Both the position numbers and the translations under genes were made by a program. The notes beneath the pieces were generated by a model. The model made no database searches, was not told the DNA's origin, and saw only the letters and a list, made by a program, of their open reading frames with translations. 64,000 bases of DNA from Halanaeroarchaeum sp. HSR-CO (lineage in GTDB: Archaea; Halobacteriota; Halobacteria; Halobacteriales; Halobacteriaceae): contig NZ_CP087724.1 of the NCBI RefSeq assembly GCF_024972755.1, forward strand, positions 1,240,001-1,304,000, read 5' to 3'. This document shows, in pieces, positions 16,441-24,007 of this stretch (the stretch's first letter is position 1; every line of letters starts with the position of its first letter).

Positions 16441-16896
16441 TCAGTCTGCGAACTCGCGTTTCAACGAGAGGACGGTCCGGTCGAACTCGCAGACGAGTTC
16501 GTCGTCCTGATTGAACGCCTCGACGTGCATCACGACGATGCCGCGCTCGCCATCGCTGGTCTCGCGTTTCTCGGTGACCGTCGACTGGGCGTGGATGGTG
16601 TCGCCGTGGAAGACTGGCGAGGGGTGCTCGACCTCGTCGTAGGAGAGGTTCGCGACGATGGTTCCGTCGGTCGTCTCGGGGATGGAGATTCCCACCGCGA
16701 GCGACATGGTATAGAGACCGTTGACCACTCGTTCGCCGAACTGGGTCTCCGCCGCGAATTCGGCGTCGAGGTGGAGGGGTTGCTGATTCATCGTCATATC
16801 GCAAAAGCGCTGGTTATCGCTCTCGGTGACGGTTCGACGCGCGGCGTGTTCGATCGTCTCGCCGATCTCGAACTCCTCGTAGTACCGTCCAGGCAT
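16441..16896 (-). CDS. Single-domain MaoC-type hydratase (mesaconyl-CoA hydratase candidate)
   Basis: 151 residues, one hot-dog fold. The conserved YYEEFEIGETIEH start, the ESDNQRFCDMTMNQQPLHLDAEFA catalytic loop (Asp/His of the R-hydratase motif) and FGERVVNGLYTMSLAVG are present. MaoC enzymes add water to enoyl-CoA thioesters. Haloarchaeal mesaconyl-CoA hydratases of the methylaspartate cycle are this short single-domain type, and the neighbours (CitE-like lyase, glutamate dehydrogenase, acyl-CoA carboxylase) fit that cycle, so this is the favoured role. A generic enoyl-CoA hydratase is possible. Starts at 16923 or further upstream (after AAGGAGGTG) cannot be excluded. Confidence 0.8.
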   Translation of the reverse strand: MPGRYYEEFEIGETIEHAARRTVTESDNQRFCDMTMNQQPLHLDAEFAAETQFGERVVNGLYTMSLAVGISIPETTDGTIVANLSYDEVEHPSPVFHGDTIHAQSTVTEKRETSDGERGIVVMHVEAFNQDDELVCEFDRTVLSLKREFAD

Positions 16897-17017
16897 GTGG
16901 TGAGCCTCGCGGTCGACCGGCATAACTTCCGGGGCGATCATCACCTCCTTGCGCCGACGACCATAGTCATCCGTCCCACGGGCCAATCTACAAGACAGGG
17001 GGGTTCGTCTGTGCCCT

Positions 17018-17860
17018 ATGGCACGTCGTTCGCTGCTGTTCACCCCTGGCGATCGACCGTCGATGATGCGCAAGGCCCCCGAAGCCGGTGCGGACGTCCT
17101 CGTATTCGACCTCGAGGATGCGGTCTCACCAGACGCGAAGGATGCGGCCCGGGCGGCCGTCCGGGACGTTTTGAGCGATCCATCTTTCGATCCCGCTGTG
17201 GAGGTATTCGTCCGACTGAATCCGGTTGGGCTGTCTGCGGACGAGGACCTCGACGTTCTTGCCGAGGCCGATGGTCGCCCGGACGGCGTGATGCTCCCGA
17301 AGATAGGCGACGCCGACGATGTGACCACCGGGGCGCGAATGCTCGAGGAACACGATTTCCCCCAGCGAATCATCCCCCTCGCCGAGTCCGCTGGTGGCGT
17401 GCTCCACGCCGAGGGCATCGCCGCGGCGGATGCGACGGTCGCCATCGCGTTCGGTGCCGAGGACCTTGCGGCAGATATCGGCGCGACCCGAACTGAAGAG
17501 GGTGTGGAGGTTCTTCATGCACGTGAACACGTGGTACTCGCCGCCGGGGCCGCAGGTGTGGATGCAATCGATACGGTCTTCACGGATTTCGAGGACACGG
17601 CGGGACTCGAGGAGGATGCCAGGTTCGCCGTTCGACTCGGATACGACGGAAAGCTGGCGATCCATCCCGATCAGGTCGACCCGATCAATCGGGCATTTAC
17701 TCCTGACGGTGCGGACGTGGAGTGGGCTCGTCGCGTGGTGGCCGCCCGCGAAGAGAGCGGCCAGGGCGTGTTCAGCGTGGACGGCGAGATGATCGACGCC
17801 CCGTTGCTTGCCCAGGCCGAGCGCATCCTCGAACGGGCCGACGCAGCAGATTCTTCCTGA
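17018..17860 (+). CDS. CitE-like HpcH/HpaI family lyase (beta-methylmalyl-CoA lyase candidate)
   Basis: 280 residues. The CitE-type TIM-barrel motifs are present: RRSLLFTPGDRPSMMRKA (N-terminal CoA/Mg site), VLVFDLEDAVSPDAK (metal-binding Asp/Glu), VFVRLNP, VMLPKIGD, IPLAESAGGVLH and AFGAEDLAADIG, ending with YDGKLAIHPDQVDPIN. These enzymes cleave or form malyl-, citramalyl- or methylmalyl-CoA thioesters. Next to a mesaconyl-CoA hydratase-like gene (divergent) and a glutamate dehydrogenase (50 bp downstream, same strand), the likely reaction is beta-methylmalyl-CoA to propionyl-CoA and glyoxylate. Alternatives are citramalyl-CoA lyase or a malate-synthase-type activity. Confidence 0.83.
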   Translation: MARRSLLFTPGDRPSMMRKAPEAGADVLVFDLEDAVSPDAKDAARAAVRDVLSDPSFDPAVEVFVRLNPVGLSADEDLDVLAEADGRPDGVMLPKIGDADDVTTGARMLEEHDFPQRIIPLAESAGGVLHAEGIAAADATVAIAFGAEDLAADIGATRTEEGVEVLHAREHVVLAAGAAGVDAIDTVFTDFEDTAGLEEDARFAVRLGYDGKLAIHPDQVDPINRAFTPDGADVEWARRVVAAREESGQGVFSVDGEMIDAPLLAQAERILERADAADSS

Positions 17861-17927
17861 TTGTTAACATTTGACCTGGTATTTGTTATCGTCGTCACTC
17901 TTATCTCACGATGGGTGAATTGTTAAC
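17861..17927 (+). promoter_or_regulatory. Paired TTGTTAAC sites flanking the gdhA promoter
   Basis: TTGTTAAC occurs at 17861-17868 and again at 17920-17927, with a related TTTGTTATC at 17882-17890. A CTTATCTC TATA-like element at 17900-17907 lies between them. The second copy sits just before the ATG at 17932, where a bound protein could block initiation. Regulator unknown. Confidence 0.4.
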
Positions 17928-17931
17928 CGTC

Positions 17932-19185
17932 ATGGCCGAGGAGAACCCATTCGAAAGTCTACAGTCGCAACTGGACGCGGCGGCGGCCCACCTCGATATC
18001 GGAGACGACGAACTCACACGGCTCAAACATCCACAGCGGATCCTCGAGTTGAACCTCTCCGTGGAGCTAGACGACGACAGTATCGGTAGCTTCCGGGCAT
18101 TTCGCTCCCAGTTCAACGACGACCGTGGGCCCTACAAGGGCGGCATCAGGTACCATCCGGGCGTCAGTCGCGACGAGGTGAAAGCCCTCTCCGGCTGGAT
18201 GACGTACAAGACCGCCATCGTCGACATCCCGCTCGGTGGAGCGAAAGGCGGGATCGTCATCGATCCGGCCGAGTACAGCGAAGCGGAACTGGAGCGCATC
18301 ACTCGATCGTATGCCGTCGAACTCCGACCGATCATCGGGGAAGACCAGGACATCCCCGCACCGGACGTGAACACCGGCCAACGGGAGATGAACTGGATCA
18401 AGGACACCTACGAGACGCTGGAGAACGTCACCGAACCCGGCGTCATCACCGGAAAGGACCTCGACTCCGGCGGAAGCGAGGGACGCGTCGAAGCGACGGG
18501 TCGCTCGGTGGTCCTTGCCGCACGAGAGGCGTTCGATTACCTCGGAAAGGACCTCGAGGGCGCCACCGTCGCCGTACAGGGCTACGGCAACGCTGGCTGG
18601 ATATCGGCCAAACTCATCGACGAGATGGGGGCGACCGTCGTCGCCGTCAGCGATTCGAGTGGCGGTATCTACCGGGAGGCGGGCCTCGATCCGGCGACGA
18701 TCAAGGACGTCAAGCGCGACCAGGGGTCCGTCGTGGAGTACACTGCCGTGGACGAGATGATCACGAACGAGGAACTGCTCACCCTCGACGTCGACCTGCT
18801 GATTCCCGCGGCCCTGGAGAACGCCATCGATGCGGAAATCGCGACGGAGGTTTCGGCGGACGTCATCTCGGAGGCGGCAAACGGGCCGTTGACACCCGGT
18901 GCAGACGAGGTCCTCGAAGACGAAGACGTCCTCGTCATCCCCGATATCCTGGCGAACGCCGGCGGTGTCACCGTCTCTTACTTCGAGTGGGTGCAGAACC
19001 GGCAGCGTTTCTACTGGTCCGAGGAACGCGTGAACGAGGAACTGGAGGCGATCATCGTCGAGGCGTTCGACGACATGATCGAAGCGTACGAGGAGAACGA
19101 CACGGCCAACCTTCGAACGGCGGCGTACGTGGTGGCGATGCAACGGGTCATCAACTCCTACAGCGAAGGCGGTAACTGGCCGTAA
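17932..19185 (+). CDS. gdhA: Glutamate dehydrogenase
   Basis: 417 residues of the Glu/Leu/Phe/Val dehydrogenase family. Substrate-domain motifs are [37 protein letters not shown] (catalytic lysines in the PLGGAKGG loop) and [11 protein letters not shown]. The coenzyme domain has [10 protein letters not shown] (Rossmann GxGNAG) and [15 protein letters not shown]. It interconverts glutamate and 2-oxoglutarate plus ammonia, linking nitrogen assimilation to the methylaspartate-type carbon route suggested by its neighbours. The ATG at 17932 is preferred, as the TATA-like CTTATCTC is about 28 bp upstream; an ATG at 17911 in frame is possible. Cofactor (NAD or NADP) cannot be read with certainty. 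Confidence 0.96.
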   Translation: MAEENPFESLQSQLDAAAAHLDIGDDELTRLKHPQRILELNLSVELDDDSIGSFRAFRSQFNDDRGPYKGGIRYHPGVSRDEVKALSGWMTYKTAIVDIPLGGAKGGIVIDPAEYSEAELERITRSYAVELRPIIGEDQDIPAPDVNTGQREMNWIKDTYETLENVTEPGVITGKDLDSGGSEGRVEATGRSVVLAAREAFDYLGKDLEGATVAVQGYGNAGWISAKLIDEMGATVVAVSDSSGGIYREAGLDPATIKDVKRDQGSVVEYTAVDEMITNEELLTLDVDLLIPAALENAIDAEIATEVSADVISEAANGPLTPGADEVLEDEDVLVIPDILANAGGVTVSYFEWVQNRQRFYWSEERVNEELEAIIVEAFDDMIEAYEENDTANLRTAAYVVAMQRVINSYSEGGNWP

Positions 19186-19203
19186 CGGAGACTGACTCCC
19201 CTC

Positions 19204-20130
19204 TCAACCCGACTCGTCGACGTCGATTCGTCCCTCCAGGTAACGCTTGGAAGCCGGACTGAGGGTGATGTCCGCTTCCTCGAGACGAGCTTTTACTGCT
19301 TTGGCATAGGCCGACCTGATGCTGAAGACGTCACTCCGGTCCGGATCTTCGATCCAGAAGTGTACCTGGACGATGACCGCGTCGTTGCCGAACTCGTGAA
19401 GGTACGCGTGCGGTGTCGGCGCATCCAGGATGGTGTCCAGTTCGAGGGCGACGGCTTCGAGATGGTCCAACGCAACTTCGATATCGGTCTCGTAGGCGAG
19501 GCCGATGGTCTCCACGACGCGATAGTTCCCCTTCCGGTACGGTCTGGTGATCGCTTGGCTGGTCAATATCGTATTCGGGATCGTCACCAGTTCTCCATTC
19601 TGCGTCCGCACACGGGTGACGCGAAGCGTGATCGACTGGACGACGCCACTCCCGTCCGACCATTCGATGAAGTCTCCGACGTTGAACTCCGGATCGAACA
19701 CCAGCGCGATTCCACTGACGATGGATCCGATGACACCCTGTGCTGCGACGCCGATGGCAAGCGTCACCGCGCCGACGACGACGGCGGAGGTGGTGAGGAA
19801 TCTAACGTACCCAGCGAACCCGGCGCCGACGACGATAGCCAGGAGCAACATGACTACACGGGTGTACAGTCGGAGCCCCTCCCGAAGCGTGGGGTTGTGC
19901 CGGTTCCGACGGCGAATTATCCGAAGGAGTGTCGGTTCGACGAAGACGCGACCGATGACGATGACGGCGAAGAAGCCGACGAGAAACCATCCGAGCCGGA
20001 CGAAACTGGGGAGATAATGGATCAGTCCCGCCGGACCGGTCTCGGGTTGGGCTGTCGTCGTCTGGAGGACCACGCTGTCGAGAATCGGTGCGGCTAGCAT
20101 CGAGACCGGTTGTCGGGTGGCGGGAGACAT
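19204..20130 (-). CDS. MscS-like mechanosensitive channel, second paralogue
   Basis: 308 residues. An N-terminal hydrophobic leader and two transmembrane segments precede the pore helix region (VGAVTLAIGVAAQGVIGSIVSG), then the beta domain FDPEFNVGDFIEWSDGSGVVQ and TRVRTQNGELVTIPNTIL. It resembles the MscS protein at 9572-10441 in architecture but is only partly similar in sequence, for example in its pore segment, so they are diverged paralogues, not a recent duplicate. It probably helps release solutes after osmotic downshock. An internal start at 20100 would remove 10 residues. It converges with gdhA. Confidence 0.9.
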   Translation of the reverse strand: MSPATRQPVSMLAAPILDSVVLQTTTAQPETGPAGLIHYLPSFVRLGWFLVGFFAVIVIGRVFVEPTLLRIIRRRNRHNPTLREGLRLYTRVVMLLLAIVVGAGFAGYVRFLTTSAVVVGAVTLAIGVAAQGVIGSIVSGIALVFDPEFNVGDFIEWSDGSGVVQSITLRVTRVRTQNGELVTIPNTILTSQAITRPYRKGNYRVVETIGLAYETDIEVALDHLEAVALELDTILDAPTPHAYLHEFGNDAVIVQVHFWIEDPDRSDVFSIRSAYAKAVKARLEEADITLSPASKRYLEGRIDVDESG

Positions 20131-20289
20131 CGATCGGTCACATCTGTGGCGATTCCAAGTGGTATCGGCGGATGGAACTGGGTGGGCGGGAACCCGCAGC
20201 GACTCCCTTCAGGGTCGGCCTCCAGACTAGCGGGCTTGTCGTGTGTCGACCGACGGTGGCTTCCGGGACCGTTGCCGTCAGTGCTTCGG

Positions 20290-20385
20290 TCAGGCTTCCG
20301 CTGGATTCGACCGTCGCTTTCGCAGTACGCTCACGGTGACGATTCCGACCACAATTGCGAGGCTGGCGAGTAGTCGCTTTCTCAT
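20290..20385 (-). CDS. Possible 31-residue single-TM micro-protein
   Basis: From an ATG at 20385 the minus strand reads 31 residues. A basic start (MRKRLL) is followed by one hydrophobic stretch (ASLAIVVGIVTVSVL) and a basic end (RKRRSNPAEA), then TGA. This is a textbook single-span membrane micro-protein with positive flanks, rare by chance in GC-rich DNA. No clear promoter or ribosome-binding site is seen. Conservation in other haloarchaea would decide whether it is real. Confidence 0.4.
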   Translation of the reverse strand: MRKRLLASLAIVVGIVTVSVLRKRRSNPAEA

Positions 20386-20580
20386 GGGTGCTACACGAAC
20401 TCCCACGAATCGGGGCGACATTAGTATGGAGCGACTAACCGCCACTCACTGGTGATTCGAAGCGAGTGACGACGAAGCGTGAGCAACCGACCGTTCGACG
20501 AACGGTTGCGATCCGCTCCGTATGGAGAGTACCACTCCCTGGCTGTGGTGACCACGATTGCCGATTCGCTCGGGACAACA

Positions 20581-20588
20581 TCTTTACC
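20581..20588 (+). promoter_or_regulatory. TATA-like element of the phosphoesterase gene
   Basis: TCTTTACC centred about 28 bp before the ATG at 20612, consistent with a leaderless transcript. Confidence 0.5.
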
Positions 20589-20611
20589 CGAGGATTGGGC
20601 ATGCTAATCCG

Positions 20612-21949
20612 ATGGGCGAAGACGCCGATGATCGCGTCTACTACGTGATCAGTGACCTCCACATCGGCGGCGACGAGCAACTGGAGGAGGTCGAGTTCCT
20701 CGACGAACTCCTCTCCTTCCTCGACCGGCTCGAGCGAACCGACGAGGACGCCGAACTCGTGATAAACGGCGATGCATTCGGTCTCTGGGAGATTACGGGT
20801 GTCGAGGGAATGGCGAAATTCGACGTCCTGGAGGGGACCTACCCGGAACTGTTCGAACAGCTACGGGCGACGGGGAGCAACGTCCCGATCACGCTCGTTC
20901 CCGGTAATCACGACCACGAACTCGCGGCGTACGACGAGTACGTAGACCGGTTCGCCGAGTACAACGTCGACCTGGTCCAGCAGGAGTCGATCACACGTCG
21001 GCTCGATGGGCAAGCAATCCATTTCGAACACGGCCACCAGCAGGACCCAAACAATCGGATCGACGAGTGGGGCGATCCGAACGTGACGCCGCTTGGATAC
21101 TACTACAACACTATCGTCACCAGTCGGGCCGGTCAGCTGTCGGATCGGGGTCGGTACAACTGGTTGAAAGACGTTCAGGCAATCACCCCGACCGAGCGGA
21201 TGCCGGTCTGGCTGCTCTCGAAGTACTTCTATCGGGAGATGAACCCGCTTCTCCGGTACGCACTGCTCCCCTTTCTCTTGCTTTTTAACATCAGCGCGGT
21301 CCTCGCCGTGGTCGCCGGCCTCAATATCGCCGGGGTCTGGTCGACCCCGGTCGAGTGGTTCACCGCCTTCCTCGGACAGTTCGGGACCGCCGGGACGGCC
21401 TTGTGGTTCCTCCTCGCGATCAACGTGTCCGTCGCGGGTCTGCTGTTACTCGTCTACATCCCGTTGTCCCTTCTCCGCCGGGACATCAAGAAGACGATCG
21501 ATCGCTTTGGCATCTTCGAGACCGGGATAACCATAGACGAGGAGGTGCCCTACGTGGAGGCCGCAAGCGAGGTCTTCGACGAGCGGCCGGATACGAGGAT
21601 ATTCTGCTACGGGCACACCCACCGCCCCAGACTCCAGCAGACCGACGGTGGCCTGCTCGTCAACAGTGGCACGTGGCTCAAACGGCTCCATCGACGGGAC
21701 GGTATTATCGGTATTCTCCCGCCGGTGTTCTATCCCACTTACCAGCTCAGCGCCGTCAAGATCGCGGTAGAGCAGTCGGGTCGGATACGAGTCGCGTACG
21801 AGGAGTTCGAGAAGCCGAACCCGGGACCCGAGGAACTCACCCTCACCGAACGCCTGTTGACCCTGGGCCGAAAGCCGGACCCCGAGTCACCCGATGCTGT
21901 GGTGCTCGACCCCGATACGGGAGGCTCGGACGCCGAATCAACGGTCTGA
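20612..21949 (+). CDS. Membrane-inserted calcineurin-type metallophosphoesterase
   Basis: 445 residues. All metallophosphoesterase ligands are visible: DLHIGG (D15, H17), NGD (52-54), GNHD (98-101), HGH (140-142) and GHTH (334-337). The fold resembles UDP-2,3-diacylglucosamine hydrolase and related phosphodiesterases. Unusually, two hydrophobic segments (about residues 213-243 and 260-288) interrupt the domain between the HGH and GHTH blocks, anchoring the enzyme in the membrane with the active site on one side. A proline/acidic C-terminal tail follows. The substrate (perhaps a nucleotide-lipid pyrophosphate or cyclic nucleotide) is unknown. Confidence 0.88.
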   Translation: MGEDADDRVYYVISDLHIGGDEQLEEVEFLDELLSFLDRLERTDEDAELVINGDAFGLWEITGVEGMAKFDVLEGTYPELFEQLRATGSNVPITLVPGNHDHELAAYDEYVDRFAEYNVDLVQQESITRRLDGQAIHFEHGHQQDPNNRIDEWGDPNVTPLGYYYNTIVTSRAGQLSDRGRYNWLKDVQAITPTERMPVWLLSKYFYREMNPLLRYALLPFLLLFNISAVLAVVAGLNIAGVWSTPVEWFTAFLGQFGTAGTALWFLLAINVSVAGLLLLVYIPLSLLRRDIKKTIDRFGIFETGITIDEEVPYVEAASEVFDERPDTRIFCYGHTHRPRLQQTDGGLLVNSGTWLKRLHRRDGIIGILPPVFYPTYQLSAVKIAVEQSGRIRVAYEEFEKPNPGPEELTLTERLLTLGRKPDPESPDAVVLDPDTGGSDAESTV

Positions 21950-22100
21950 GTGTGGCGACTCGCGGTTCGATGTCGTCGACTGCCTGCCTAACGCTTCTCG
22001 CACGCGGAGACATTCGATTGCTGAGACGACTTCATGGCGGACCGTTGCTGTTTCTGATGAACGATCGGGGTGAAAGAATTGAGAAATGGGGTCCTGTGGG

Positions 22101-23243
22101 TTACAGATACCCGGCGTCGGTCAACCGTTCGACGGCTTCCTCCAGTCGCTCCGCACTCGCGGCGTACGAGATGCGGACGTACCCGGGCGTTCCGAAGGCA
22201 CTCCCCGGCACCGTGGCCACCTTTGCGTCGCGGAGCGCGTTCGTCGCCCACTCCTGATCGTCGTCGTCCACTGGCACCATCATGTAGAAGGCGCCGTCGG
22301 GGTGGGGGACGTCGACGTCGTGTTCGTCGAACAACTCGAGCAGTAGGTCTCGACGGTTCTCGAACGCGTCGACCATCTCGTCTATCTCGTCGTCCGTCTC
22401 CTCGAGTGCGGCGACGCCCGCGTGCTGGACGAAGTTCACGGCGGAGGAGACCGAGTGCGACTGGATCTTGCCCGCCTGGTCGATCAGTCCCTCCGGTGCG
22501 GCGAGGTAGCCGAGGCGCCAGCCGGTCATCGCGTAGGCCTTCGAGAAGCCGTTGATGGTGACCGTGCGCTCGTACATCCCGTCGAGGGTCGAGAGACTCA
22601 CGTGTTCGCGACCGTAGTTGATGTGCTGGTAGATCTCGTCCGCGATGACCGTCACGTCGTGTTCGACGGCGAGGTCGCGCACACCCTCCATCGCCGCCCG
22701 GGAGTAGACGGCACCGGTCGGGTTACTCGGGGAGTTGACGACCAGCATCTCCGTCTCGTCGGAGACGGCTTCGGCGAGGTCGTCGAGGGCTGGTTCGAGC
22801 TGGAAATCGTACGGTCCGAGATCGATCCTGGTGAGGTCGGCGCCCGCTATCTTGGCCTGCGCCTCGTAGGACACCCAGGCCGGATCCAGCAGGACCACCT
22901 CGTCGCCGTCGTCCACGAGGGTCTGGAACGCCTCGAAGAGCGCCTGCTTCGCGCCGGGCGTTACGATGATGTTGTCGGACTCGTAGGCCATCCCGTCGCC
23001 CTGGAGTTTCTCGGCGATGGCTTCTCGGAGTGCGGGGATGCCGTTGGACGGGGCGTACCCGGTCTCGCCCGCTTGCATCGCCTCGTTCGCTGCGGCTTTG
23101 ATGTGTTCGGGCGTATCGAAGTCTGGCTCTCCGACGGAGAGATCGACGACGTCCTCGCCCTCGGCCTCGAGCTCCTTCGCGAGGTTGCTGACGGCGAGCG
23201 TCGCGCTCGGTTCGACTCGTTCGACGCGTGCTGCGTAGTTCAT
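22101..23243 (-). CDS. PLP-dependent aminotransferase, aspartate type
   Basis: 380 residues, fold-type I. Conserved elements are SVGEPDFDTPEHIK, GYAPSNGIPALREAIAEKL, NSPSNPTGAVY, VIADEIYQHINY and the PLP-lysine site NGFSKAYAMTGWRLGY, ending with the substrate arginine region GYVRISYA. It transfers amino groups between amino acids and 2-oxo acids, probably aspartate or aromatic amino acids. The ATG at 23243 overlaps the ribH stop by four bases, so translation is coupled to lumazine synthase. The exact substrate cannot be read from sequence. Confidence 0.95.
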   Translation of the reverse strand: MNYAARVERVEPSATLAVSNLAKELEAEGEDVVDLSVGEPDFDTPEHIKAAANEAMQAGETGYAPSNGIPALREAIAEKLQGDGMAYESDNIIVTPGAKQALFEAFQTLVDDGDEVVLLDPAWVSYEAQAKIAGADLTRIDLGPYDFQLEPALDDLAEAVSDETEMLVVNSPSNPTGAVYSRAAMEGVRDLAVEHDVTVIADEIYQHINYGREHVSLSTLDGMYERTVTINGFSKAYAMTGWRLGYLAAPEGLIDQAGKIQSHSVSSAVNFVQHAGVAALEETDDEIDEMVDAFENRRDLLLELFDEHDVDVPHPDGAFYMMVPVDDDDQEWATNALRDAKVATVPGSAFGTPGYVRISYAASAERLEEAVERLTDAGYL

Positions 23244-23641
23244 AGTTGTTCGAAAAGTTGGATCGCGCTTTCGACTGCATCGGCACCCTTGTGCGTCCGG
23301 GCGCGCGCTTCGTCGCCGGACATCCCGGGACCGCTGACACCCAGGGTTACCGGGGTGTCGCGGTCGAGGCTCACGTCTGAGAGACGCTGTGCCGTGGCAT
23401 GGCCGATGGTCCGGTCGTGTTCCGTATCGCCGGTGACGATCGCACCGACGACGGCCACCGCATCGATGTCGTCGCGCCGCGCGAGCCGGTCCGCCGCCAG
23501 GGGCGCGTCGTACGCGCCAGGAATGTAGACGGTCTCGACGACGGTCGCATCGCCTGCTCGCGCCGCTTCCATGGCGGCGTTCTCCATCGCTTCGGTGACC
23601 TCGCGGTTGAACTCCGCGACCACCAGCCCAAGGGCTACCAT
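23240..23641 (-). CDS. ribH: 6,7-dimethyl-8-ribityllumazine synthase
   Basis: 133 residues. It carries VALGLVVAEFNREVTEAM, ETVYIPGAYDAPLAADRLARR, VGAIVTGDTEHDRTIGHA (the phosphate/catalytic His loop) and GVSGPGMSGDEARART, matching RibH. The enzyme condenses the ribityl-pyrimidine with dihydroxybutanone phosphate in riboflavin synthesis, forming pentameric or icosahedral assemblies. The ATG at 23641 is the family start; an upstream frame adds non-conserved residues. An ACAAAATGG element about 27 bp upstream may be a promoter. It is first in an operon with the aminotransferase. Confidence 0.95.
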   Translation of the reverse strand: MVALGLVVAEFNREVTEAMENAAMEAARAGDATVVETVYIPGAYDAPLAADRLARRDDIDAVAVVGAIVTGDTEHDRTIGHATAQRLSDVSLDRDTPVTLGVSGPGMSGDEARARTHKGADAVESAIQLFEQL

Positions 23642-23746
23642 GTGGAATGCGTCGGTGGCCCCTGACAAAATGGTACCGCTCGCGGCTGAAATCGACGAGC
23701 CATGCCATCCGCTACCTATTGGCGGCGGTTCCACCAGTCCATCTGC

Positions 23747-23893
23747 TCACTCCGAATAGCCTTCCTGGAGGAATCGCCCCTCGCTCTCGTACATCGAGAC
23801 GAGTTCCTCGATGAACTGTTCGACTGTTTCGCCCTCGTCGGTATGCGACTCGAGCCGTTCGTAGAGGTCGGGGTCGATTTCGATGGACGCCAT
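23747..23893 (-). CDS. Small antitoxin-like protein (DUF7557-type)
   Basis: 48 residues beginning MASIEIDPDLYERLESHTDEGET, with a beta strand followed by two helices (VEQFIEELVSMYESEG). This ribbon-helix-helix-like pattern is that of small VapB/DUF7557 antitoxin-like proteins of Halobacteria. No toxin gene (PIN or otherwise) flanks it, so it may be an orphan regulator. The ATG at 23893 was chosen because the residues before it are non-conserved. The neighbouring gene runs divergently. Confidence 0.65.
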   Translation of the reverse strand: MASIEIDPDLYERLESHTDEGETVEQFIEELVSMYESEGRFLQEGYSE

Positions 23894-24007
23894 CGTTTTA
23901 GAGTATGTCGCGCGAGGACATGAAGGTTCGCCAAGGTTACCGGTCGAATCGACACACCCCCACCCGAACCCGTCCGTTTTTTGCCCACCGGGAAAGAGGA
24001 CTCCGCC

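Larger units (their letters stand above)
20131..20611. other. Intergenic region with one possible micro-gene
   Basis: About 480 bp between divergent MscS and phosphoesterase genes. Apart from the 31-codon open frame at 20290-20385 (minus) and a TATA-like element at 20581-20588, I see no gene, RNA structure or repeat. Confidence 0.6.
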
